Shown piece after piece: positions 8,625 through 16,900 of a stretch of DNA of 64,000 nt (positions within the stretch are counted from its first letter, which is position 1; the number at the start of each line of letters is the position of its first letter). The translations under genes and the position numbers were made by a program. Under the pieces are notes generated by a model. It was not told the origin of the DNA and did no database searches. It worked only from the letters and a program-made list of their open reading frames with translations. Origin of the DNA: Ruminococcus sp. (GTDB lineage Bacteria; Bacillota; Clostridia; Oscillospirales; Ruminococcaceae); contig JAFZRF010000043.1 of NCBI GenBank assembly GCA_017620025.1, positions 37,875-101,874 on the forward strand, written 5' to 3'.

Positions 8625-10865
8625 ATGGCAAGAAAGAAAGAGCCGGAAAAGAAAAAACCGGCATTCAAGCACGAAGCATATATAGAAGGCTCAGGCAGCG
8701 TTGTTGACCAGCAGATATCAGACGTACTGAAAAGCAACTATATGCCATATGCTATGAGTGTTATCATATCAAGAGCCCTGCCCGAGATCGACGGCTTCAA
8801 GCCATCTCACCGAAAGCTTCTCTACATGATGTACAAGAGGGGACTTCTCAGCCCTGACAAGGAGCGCTCGAAGTCCGCAAACGTAGTCGGTGAGACCATG
8901 AAGCTCAACCCTCACGGAGACCAGGCTATCTATGAGACGCTTGTTCGTCTTACAAGAGGCAATGAGGCTCTTCTTCACCCGTTTATCGACTCCAAGGGAA
9001 ACTTCGGAAAGCAGTATTCGAGCCGTATGCACTTTGCCGCCCCCCGATACACAGAGGTTAAGCTTGAAAAGATCTGCGGCGAGCTCTTCCGTGACATAGA
9101 TAAGGAAACAGTTGATTTCGTTCCAAACTACGACAACACAATGCAGGAGCCGACGCTCCTTCCTGCGACCTTCCCGACTGTTCTTGTAAACTCCAATACC
9201 GGTATCGCCGTATCAATGGCAAGCAATGTATGCCCATTCAACCTTGAAGAGGTCTGCGAGACGACCATAGCCCTGATGAAGGATCCGGAGCACGATATCC
9301 TCAGCACGCTTAAGGGACCTGATTTTCCCGGCGGCGGATATATGCTCTATGACGAGGCAGAGCTCAACAAGATATACGAAACCGGCAGGGGAAGCATCAA
9401 GGTACGTTCAAAGTACAGCTATGACAAGTCTGCAAACTGCCTTGAGATAACACAGATACCCTATACTACAACTATTGAGGCTATCATCGACAAGATCGTA
9501 GAGCTTGTAAAGGCAGGTAAGATACGTGAGATAAGCTATATCCGTGATGAGACAGACCTGGACGGACTGAAGATAGCGATCGACCTGAAGCGTGGCACTG
9601 ATCCCGATAAGCTCATGCAGAAACTCTATCGTCTGACTCCGCTACAGGACAGCTATCCCTGCAACTTCAACATCCTCATCGCCGGCACTCCGAAGGTTAT
9701 GGGTGTCCGTGAGATACTTACCGAGTGGACAGCCTTCCGTGAGGAATGCGTACAGCGCCGCACCTATCACGATCTCCAGAAGAAAAAGGAAAAGCTCCAC
9801 CTTCTCGAAGCTCTCTCAAAGATACTTCTTGATATCGACAAGGCGATAAAGATTATCCGTGAGACCGAAAACGAAGCCGATGTAGTACCAAACCTCATGA
9901 TAGGCTTCGGCATTGACGAGATACAGGCAGAGTTTGTTGCAGAGATAAAGCTCCGCAATATCAACAAGCAGTACATCCTCCGCCGCATCGAAGAGGTCGA
10001 TCAGCTCCGCAAGGACATTGCCGAGATGGAGGAAATACTCCGTGACAAGAGGAAGATACGCAAGATAATCATCGGCGAACTCAAGGATGTTATCGCAAAC
10101 TACGCACAGCCGAGAAGGACGCTGTTCTACTATAAGAATGACGAAGAGGAAGCAGTTGCCGAGGACGATACTCCCGATTATCCTGTTCATCTTTTTGTAT
10201 CGTCAAGCGGCTACTTCAAGAAGATAACTCCGCAGTCCCTGCGTATGAGCAGCGAACAGAAACTCAAGGAAGGCGATTATATCATGCAGTCCTTTGAGTC
10301 AAACAACCGCACAGAGCTCATATTCTTCTCAGACAAGGCTCAGGCATACAAGTCAAAGGCGAGCGCATTTGCTGATACAAAGGCAAGTGTTATGGGTGAT
10401 TATATCCCCGCACAGCTCAGCTTTGATGACGGCGAAGGGCTCAGCACCATGGTACCAACTACCGATTACAGCGGCTATATGCTCTTCTTCTTTGAGAACG
10501 GCAAATGCGCCAAGGTACCGATGAAGGCATATGAGACCAAGACCAACAGAAAGAAGCTCCAGAAGGCATATTCCGAGAAGTCTCCGCTCACCGCAGCACT
10601 CTTCATAAGCGATGACTGCGATATCCTTCTCCGCACTTCCGGCGGTCATGCACTTGTATTCAATACCGGAATGATACTTCCTAAGACTACAAGAGATTCA
10701 CAGGGCGTACAGGTAATCAATCTGCGGAAGAACAATACTCTTACCTCAGCAGAACTCGTTTCTCCCGAGGATTCTGCCGGACTTGATAAATACCGTGCAA
10801 AGTCAGTTCCCGCAGCAGGAAAGCCTGCCAAGGAGCTCGGCGACAGCAATCAGCTGACTCTGTAA
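8625..10865 (+). CDS. Type IIA DNA topoisomerase A subunit (ParC/GyrA-like, divergent)
   Basis: DNA breakage-reunion subunit. The core begins YAMSVIISRALPEIDGFKPSHRK, a family hallmark given here without flanks. The catalytic tyrosine is in APRYTEVKL, and the quinolone-pocket region reads HGDQAIYET (Q100, E104) where GyrA normally has HGDSA-YDT. A tower and coiled-coil region covers roughly residues 380-490. The C-terminal part contains beta-pinwheel-like repeats but no clear GyrA box (QRGGKG), so relaxation or decatenation is more likely than negative supercoiling. That is an inference. The 746-residue length is close to ParC. It works with the B subunit at 5345. Confidence 0.9.
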   Translation: MARKKEPEKKKPAFKHEAYIEGSGSVVDQQISDVLKSNYMPYAMSVIISRALPEIDGFKPSHRKLLYMMYKRGLLSPDKERSKSANVVGETMKLNPHGDQAIYETLVRLTRGNEALLHPFIDSKGNFGKQYSSRMHFAAPRYTEVKLEKICGELFRDIDKETVDFVPNYDNTMQEPTLLPATFPTVLVNSNTGIAVSMASNVCPFNLEEVCETTIALMKDPEHDILSTLKGPDFPGGGYMLYDEAELNKIYETGRGSIKVRSKYSYDKSANCLEITQIPYTTTIEAIIDKIVELVKAGKIREISYIRDETDLDGLKIAIDLKRGTDPDKLMQKLYRLTPLQDSYPCNFNILIAGTPKVMGVREILTEWTAFREECVQRRTYHDLQKKKEKLHLLEALSKILLDIDKAIKIIRETENEADVVPNLMIGFGIDEIQAEFVAEIKLRNINKQYILRRIEEVDQLRKDIAEMEEILRDKRKIRKIIIGELKDVIANYAQPRRTLFYYKNDEEEAVAEDDTPDYPVHLFVSSSGYFKKITPQSLRMSSEQKLKEGDYIMQSFESNNRTELIFFSDKAQAYKSKASAFADTKASVMGDYIPAQLSFDDGEGLSTMVPTTDYSGYMLFFFENGKCAKVPMKAYETKTNRKKLQKAYSEKSPLTAALFISDDCDILLRTSGGHALVFNTGMILPKTTRDSQGVQVINLRKNNTLTSAELVSPEDSAGLDKYRAKSVPAAGKPAKELGDSNQLTL

Positions 10866-10871
10866 TAAAAA

Positions 10872-10916
10872 AGAAAGCGGCTGTACAGTAAGCCTACTGT
10901 ACAGCCGTGTTTTTCC
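10872..10916. terminator. Bidirectional terminator
   Basis: CGGCTGTACAGTA and TACTGTACAGCCG form a perfect 13-bp stem with loop AGCC. T-rich tracts follow on the plus side and, as the A-rich run before the stem, on the minus side. It ends the topoisomerase transcript and the convergent araC transcript. Confidence 0.93.
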
Positions 10917-10932
10917 GCAAGTATACTATCCG

Positions 10933-11796
10933 TTAATCACGCCATTTTTTCCTGTAGGCGAAACAGGTGAGGTTTTCAGCCTTTTTGAACTGCCTTGCAA
11001 AATAGCTCTGATCGTTGAATCCGCAAAGATGAGCGATCTCCTCGACAGATTTGTCTGAGAATCTCAGAAGCTGTTTTCCGTAATTGATGCGGGCGGTGAT
11101 GATGTGTTGAAAGATAGTGTTGCCGTAGATCTTTTTGTATTCTCGAGTTAAGTAGAATTTGCTGATGTAGAAACGTGAGGAAAGCTGCTCAAGCGAGAGA
11201 TCCTCGTTGAAATGCTCCTCGATGTAGCTGTTTACTGCTGCGAGCTTCTGTTTGAGAGCCGAGTCGTACTGTTCACCGGAAATATTGACAGTCAGTGCAA
11301 GAGTGAGAAGCTCAACGATCAGCTTGGAAGCTAAGATCTCTGAGTCGGGCGACTTCTTCTCGCTCACATTGATCAGCTCGTTCATAGCCGAGACGATCCT
11401 GTCGAAATAGACCGGGTGGAATACATTCCTGTTCTGTGAAAGGAAGTATTCATAGTACTGTTCGGATGTCGCACCGTTGAAATTCGTCCACACAAGCTCC
11501 CACGGATCTGATTCAGAACTGCTGAAGGTGTGCGGTACACGGCAGTCGATGAAGAAGCAGTCTCCGGCACTGAGAGTATGATTGTCACCATCAACATTCA
11601 GAGTGCCGCTGCCGCTCACTACGGCTGCGATAAGGAACGATTCGATATCCTCACGGTGTGAAGCGCCGGCGTCTTCTGTTTTCAGTATGCCCGTTTCCTG
11701 AATGTAGAAGAAAGCTTTTTTGGCTGCCGGACTTGGCGTACGGATAATACGCTTCGAGAGCTTGCTGCGGAAGGAATCTTTCTCTTTCTTTTCCAT
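10933..11796 (-). CDS. AraC-family transcriptional regulator with cupin sensor
   Basis: A 287-residue one-component regulator. Residues about 40-110 form a cupin-like ligand domain (GSGTLNVDGDNHTLSAGDCF, then a conserved PHTF). The two C-terminal helix-turn-helices lie at about 185-285 (LSLEQLSSRFYISKFYLTRE and VEEIAHLCGFNDQSYFARQF). This layout is typical of AraC proteins that sense sugars or other small carbon compounds. It is a single-gene transcript with its own promoter at 11843-11872 and SD AAAGGGG. No transporter or glycosidase lies next to it, so its target is not evident from position. Confidence 0.9.
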   Translation of the reverse strand: MEKKEKDSFRSKLSKRIIRTPSPAAKKAFFYIQETGILKTEDAGASHREDIESFLIAAVVSGSGTLNVDGDNHTLSAGDCFFIDCRVPHTFSSSESDPWELVWTNFNGATSEQYYEYFLSQNRNVFHPVYFDRIVSAMNELINVSEKKSPDSEILASKLIVELLTLALTVNISGEQYDSALKQKLAAVNSYIEEHFNEDLSLEQLSSRFYISKFYLTREYKKIYGNTIFQHIITARINYGKQLLRFSDKSVEEIAHLCGFNDQSYFARQFKKAENLTCFAYRKKWRD

Positions 11797-11842
11797 TGCG
11801 TTCAGCCCCTTTCACTTATGAAGAGAGTGTTCTCGTGATTTA

Positions 11843-11872
11843 ATTATATCATATACAAAGCGTTTTTGTCAA
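11843..11872 (-). promoter_or_regulatory. Sigma-A promoter of the araC-type gene
   Basis: On the minus strand TTGACA (11872-11867), an 18-bp spacer and TATAAT (11848-11843). Confidence 0.8.
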
Positions 11873-11935
11873 TAGATTTTAGTGCATTATTGCTTTTTTA
11901 GTCACATTTCTGATTGAAACGTTCAAGTCTGCAAG

Positions 11936-11973
11936 AAAAACCGGAGACTTTTCTTGAAAAGCCTCCGGTTTTT
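11936..11973. terminator. Bidirectional terminator
   Basis: AAAAACCGGAG pairs with CTCCGGTTTTT, with an inner CTTTT/AAAAG helix and loop CTTG. It sits 7 bp beyond the stop of the minus-strand beta-helix gene, with U-runs possible on both strands. Confidence 0.9.
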
Positions 11974-11979
11974 ATAGCC

Positions 11980-12645
11980 TTAGTTCTTGGAAACTATGAT
12001 TCCGCCTGTCTTGTAGATGCTGTTTGCGGGAACAACTCCTCTTACGCAGCTTGTAGGATAGATATTCGTTGATCTTCCGATAACAGTGCCGGGGTTGAGT
12101 ACGCTGTTGCAGCCGACCTCAACATAGTCACCGAGGATAGCCCCCATCTTCTTGATGCCTGTCTCGATGCTCTCATCGCTGTCCTTTACAACGACATTGG
12201 TCTTGTCAGACTTTACGTTGGATGTAATAGAGCCTGCACCCATATGTGACTTGTAGCCGAGGATGCTGTCGCCCACATAGTTGTAGTGAGGAGTCTGTAC
12301 GTTATCAAAGAGAATAACGTTCTTAAGCTCGACAGAGTTTCCGACAACACAGTTCTCGCCGACAAGAGCGCTTCCTCTGATAAACGCACAATGCCTTACT
12401 TCGGTATTTGCACCGATGATGCATGGAGCGCCGAGATATGCAGTAGGGAAGATCTTTGCAGTTTTGTGTACCCATACATTTTCTGAGGGCTGATCGTATT
12501 CATCGGGGCTGAGAGTCTTTCCGAGGCTGATGATGAAGTCACTGATGCCTTTCAGAGCCTCCCAGGGGTAGGTAAAGCTTTTGAGGTAATCAGCGGCCTG
12601 AGTATGGGAAAGATCGAACAGCTCTGAGATAGTTGCATTTTCCAT
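11980..12645 (-). CDS. Left-handed beta-helix (hexapeptide) transferase-like protein
   Basis: A 221-residue protein related to the C-terminal acetyltransferase part of GlmU and often annotated as UDP-N-acetylglucosamine pyrophosphorylase. After a short alpha-helical N-terminus, hexapeptide repeats run from about residue 60 to the end (AYLGAPCIIGANTEV, GSALVGENCVVGNSVEL, GDYVEVGCNSVLNPGTVIG). There is no nucleotidyltransferase domain, so a pyrophosphorylase name would mislead; acyl transfer to a sugar nucleotide is more plausible. I use the ATG at 12645, behind AAGGAG, rather than the longer frame to 12840, which runs through the SGNH gene. It lies 34 bp downstream of that gene and is probably cotranscribed. 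Confidence 0.8.
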   Translation of the reverse strand: MENATISELFDLSHTQAADYLKSFTYPWEALKGISDFIISLGKTLSPDEYDQPSENVWVHKTAKIFPTAYLGAPCIIGANTEVRHCAFIRGSALVGENCVVGNSVELKNVILFDNVQTPHYNYVGDSILGYKSHMGAGSITSNVKSDKTNVVVKDSDESIETGIKKMGAILGDYVEVGCNSVLNPGTVIGRSTNIYPTSCVRGVVPANSIYKTGGIIVSKN

Positions 12646-12679
12646 AATAGATTTCTCCTTTATAATAGCTGCGGAACGG

Positions 12680-13699
12680 TCAGTATATAAGGTCTGCCGC
12701 ACCGTTGTAGTCGAGGAAATTGAACAGTGAAGAGAGCACAAGGCTGTATGCAGAGGGACCGAGGTGTATTCCGTCTCCTCCGGCGTGAGCACTGTTCTGA
12801 GCCATAGTATTCGGATCGCAGAGTACGGAGAAAGCATCAAAATAGAGCACTCTCGGTGAAGCGAATCCGGCGGCCATGCCGGCGATGGCGTTGTTGTATT
12901 CCATGATAGTGGCGTTGTCCGTGAACCAGCAGTCTGCCGATACCGGAGTAATGCTTCCGATAACTATCACTGCATCCGGCATATAGCTCTGCAGCTGGCT
13001 TATAATAGCGCTGTAAGAAGCTGCAAATCCAGCAGGATCATGGTTATTGACATCGTTGAGTCCGAGAGATATGTATATCAGGCTCGGATGTACGTAGTTG
13101 GCAGCATCAACGATACTCATGTATCCGCCGCCTTTGTCGAACGTGAATTCACTGAAGTTCCATATTGATACGGATTCAGTAGCGAGATTGTGTTCGGTGG
13201 GGATAAAACCGTAGCAGTTGAAGCCGTAGGCGATAGAATCGCCGATAACGGTAAGCCTGCTCTGATAGAAGCTGCTGTTCGGAGATTCTCCGGCCGAAAC
13301 GAAATCATAGATCTCATTCGGTACAGCCGATGTGTTTGTATTGGATGCCTGAGAGTTTGAGGATGCTGACACATCAGATGTATCAGCTGTTGTTTCAGCA
13401 GAGGTATCTGTAGTTGTTTCAGTATCAGCAGAGGTTGATGTCTCTGTGGTTTCCGTAGTTTCTGTCGTGGTTTCCTCAGTCGTTAAGGTGGTTTCAGTTT
13501 CTGTCGTTGTGGCAGTGGTCGCAGTTGTGGAGACAGTTGTTTCCTGGTATGCCTGCGCAACAACGGACATGTCTCTTGTCAACGGTCCGTCCGGCAGCTT
13601 CTGTGAACCGCACAGAATCACCATCAGTCCGAAGACTGCAACAGTGAACAATACGGCCATATACGGAAGCCCGGAAAGGATCGTAATGATCTTTTTCAT
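12680..13699 (-). CDS. Secreted or anchored SGNH/GDSL hydrolase with Thr-rich linker
   Basis: A 339-residue extracytoplasmic esterase or lipase-fold hydrolase. One hydrophobic N-terminal segment (about residues 10-30) is a signal anchor. A Thr/Ser/Glu-rich linker spans about 53-125. The SGNH domain shows TVIGDSIAYG (nucleophile Ser), GLNDVN (the GxND block) and DGIHLGPSAY (catalytic Asp and His). Similar domains deacetylate polysaccharides or peptidoglycan; the substrate here is unknown. It has its own promoter at 13749-13777. The Thr-rich linker resembles that of the GH25 lipoprotein at 21829, which suggests both are exported to the same wall environment. Confidence 0.88.
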   Translation of the reverse strand: MKKIITILSGLPYMAVLFTVAVFGLMVILCGSQKLPDGPLTRDMSVVAQAYQETTVSTTATTATTTETETTLTTEETTTETTETTETSTSADTETTTDTSAETTADTSDVSASSNSQASNTNTSAVPNEIYDFVSAGESPNSSFYQSRLTVIGDSIAYGFNCYGFIPTEHNLATESVSIWNFSEFTFDKGGGYMSIVDAANYVHPSLIYISLGLNDVNNHDPAGFAASYSAIISQLQSYMPDAVIVIGSITPVSADCWFTDNATIMEYNNAIAGMAAGFASPRVLYFDAFSVLCDPNTMAQNSAHAGGDGIHLGPSAYSLVLSSLFNFLDYNGAADLIY

Positions 13700-13748
13700 C
13701 AGAATTCACTTCCTGAAATTTCTTGTTTACGGATCAGCATATAAAAAT

Positions 13749-13777
13749 ATTATAACATATATCCGTAAAAAAGGCAA
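13749..13777 (-). promoter_or_regulatory. Sigma-A-type promoter of the SGNH hydrolase gene
   Basis: On the minus strand TTGCCT (13777-13772), 17-bp spacer and TATAAT (13754-13749). Confidence 0.65.
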
Positions 13778-13847
13778 GAAAAACTTTTGCGCCTGTGTTT
13801 TTTCCATGTTTAGTCTAAAACTTCGCTTACAAATTAGCAGAAATGTA

Positions 13848-13879
13848 TTGTAAAGGATCGAAAAATATGTTATTATAAT
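13848..13879 (+). promoter_or_regulatory. Probable promoter of the large helicase gene
   Basis: TTGTAA (13848-13853), then TATTAT (13871-13876, 17-bp spacer) or the overlapping TATAAT (13874-13879, 20-bp spacer). It lies back to back with the SGNH promoter. Confidence 0.5.
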
Positions 13880-13923
13880 AAGTATGAGAAAAATCTTTAT
13901 CCGGAAGGAGAGAGTAAGATCGT

Positions 13924-16900
13924 ATGGATAACATGATAACCTTTGACGGGGTAATGACTACCCAGATCAATTTTTCGCTTCAGCAGAACTATGTTCCGAT
14001 ATTTCGTAATGTAGTTATGAAGAACAACACCGCCGAGGATCTCCGCAGCGTAAAACTGCGTATAAAATTCGAGCCGGAGTTTGCAAATCTCTTTGAATCC
14101 GTTCCGTTAGATATTGAAGCAGGTCAGTCAGTGACAGTATCGCCCATTCAGATAGTTATGATATCTGATTATCTTTTCAGCCTTACCGAAAAGATGATAG
14201 GCAGTGTCACGCTCGAGGCACTGCAGGGCGAGGAGGTAATCGCTTCAGAAGTCAGAACAGTTGAGCTTCTTGCCTATGACCAGTGGACCGGTACGCAGAA
14301 TATGCCTGAAATGGCAGCTGCTTTCGTTATGCCCAATCATCCGAAGGTACAGGAGATCGTTTCAAAGGCAAGTCTTTATCTCCAGAAATGGTGCGGTGAT
14401 CCTGCCTTTACCGGATATCAGTCAAGGAACGCCAATATAGTACGTCAACAGGCCGGAGCTTTGTATGCTGCCCTGCAGGAGATGAGTATAGCCTATACCA
14501 CTCCTCCGGCAAGCTATGAGACAGCACAGCGCATACGCACTCCCGATGCTGTTATAGACGGAAAAGCCGGTACCTGTCTTGATCTCTCTGTTCTCTACTG
14601 CTCTTGTCTTGAAGCAGTAGGCCTCAACCCGATACTCTTCGTTGTCAATGGTCACGCCTTTGCCGGATGCTGGCTCGATGCCGAGACTTTCCCGGACTGC
14701 TTACAGTATGACGTTTCAGCAGTTACAAAGCGTCTTGCAAAGGGCGTGAATGCCCTCTGTGCAGTCGAGTGTACAGATTTCGTTGTCGGCAAGAGCTGCG
14801 ATTTTGATACAGCTGCTAAGGATGCCGAATCCTGTTTCGATGAAGCAGATAATTTCGTATTCGCAATAGATATCAGCCGTACCCGTGCAAGCGGTATCAG
14901 GCCGATGCCTGCCCGCGTTCTGGAAAACGGTTCATATCAGGCAGTTGACTACGGCGGACGCAAGAAAGAGGACATCACATCCGCTCCGAGCGAGCTTGAG
15001 ATAATCGGTGATATAAAGCCCGAAGAAGCCAAGGAAGTTACGAAACAGGTGATCTGGGAGAGAAAGCTCCTTGACCTCAGCCTTCGCAACAGCCTTCTCA
15101 ACTTCCGTGCGACTGCTCTCAGCGTACAGCTTATGACATCCGGTCTCGGCACTCTTGAGGACGAGATTTCCAAGGGGCTCGAATTCAAGGTGATGCCGGT
15201 TCCAAGCGATATGTCATTTGAGCCGGCAGATAGTAAGATATATGAGACACTTGAACAGAAGGATCAGATCGCAGCTATTGCAGATGCCGAGTTCAAGAAT
15301 CAGCGCCTTCGTACTTTCCTCAAGGAATCCGATCTTGAAAAGGCGATGAAGAAACTGATGCGTCTTGCCAAAGTAAGCATAGAGGAAAACGGTGCAAATA
15401 CAATTTACCTTGCACTCGGTTTCCTGCGCTGGTATGAGACTGACAAGAGCGAAAAGGCACGCTATGCTCCACTTGTTCTTGTGCCTGTCGATATCACACG
15501 CAAGGTGCAGGATAACTCATACAGCATCAAGGTGCGTGACGAGGATACTCAGTTCAATATCACGCTGCTTGAAATGCTCAGACAGTTCTACGGAATCGAT
15601 ATAGGTGGACTGAATCCCGTTCCCGAGGACGAGAACGGAGTAAACCTCCCGCTCATATTCAGCACCATACGCAAGGGTGTAATGGCCAAGTCACGCTGGG
15701 ATATAGAGGAGTATGCCTTCATCGGACAATTCTCCTTCAACCGTTTCATCATGTGGAACGATATCCGCAACCGTGCAGAGGAGCTTGCAGCAAACAAGGT
15801 AGTGGCAAGTCTTATGTCCGGCAAGACGGAATGGGAGTCCGAGGACCTGAATATCGCACCTCTCGAGCTCGATACAAAGATCGCTCCCGCTGATCTCGCA
15901 GTGCCTGTTGCAGCTGACTCATCACAGCTTGCCGCTGTATGCGCAGCCAATTCCGGACAGAGCTTCGTCCTTCACGGACCTCCCGGAACAGGTAAATCGC
16001 AGACGATCACCAATATGATCGCCAATGCACTTCATCATGGCAAATCCGTACTCTTCGTAGCTGAGAAAATGGCTGCTCTTGAAGTAGTTGAAAAACGACT
16101 CAATAAAATAGGTCTTGCGCCCTTCTGCCTTGAGCTCCATTCAAACAAGGCACAGAAGCGCTATGTGCTCAAACAGCTCGAGGACACCCTCAACATCGGC
16201 AGAATTAAGCAGCCAGCCGAGTACAAGGCACAGGCTGACAAGATTAGCGAACTGAGACAGGAGCTAAACTGTACTATGGAGGCTATCCATAAGGTACGCA
16301 GCTTCGGTATGTCTCTTAATGATGCGGCAGTCAGATACGAACAGAACAAGGAGTTCGGCGGAAAGTTCAGCTTTACAGAGTCTCAGCTGAATGCTATGAG
16401 TTCTGATTCATTCGCAAAATGGCACGAGGCACTTGAGAGCCTTGCTGCTGCCGGAAGAGAGTTCGGTGATGTTACAACAACTCCGCTGACCTGCTGCCGT
16501 CTTGACAACTGCACTCCGCAGACAAGGCCTAACCTTGAAGCAAAGCTATCCGAGCTGAAATCCGCACTCTCCGGCGCGGGATCACAGAAAGCATTCCTCA
16601 GCGGCTTCTCAGGAAGAAGCGAGCTGACTCTCGATCAGTGCCGTGAGATATCCGGCATAATAAGCGAAGCGGCTGAAGGGGGTTATATCCTTTCCGGTAT
16701 CGTTGACAGCTCCGACTGGGAACTCAGACAGCCGGCAGCTATGAAAGCCATAGAAAACGGAAAAGAGCTCAGCACACTGAAAACAGAGATACTTGATAAA
16801 TTTGAGACATCAGTACTTAACTACGATGCAGATACGGCACTTCAGAGCTGGAAGACCGCACAGTCAAAATGGTTCCTTTCTAAGGCGATAAAGAGCAAGA

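Noticed and set aside
12646-12840. 65-residue N-terminal extension of the beta-helix protein
   Set aside because: It overlaps the SGNH coding sequence in another frame. AAGGAG lies just before the ATG at 12645.
13446-13853. Plus-strand frame rich in Val and Ser opposite the SGNH gene
   Set aside because: It is the antisense of the Thr-rich linker; the repeated Val/Ser comes from reading the complement of Thr codons.
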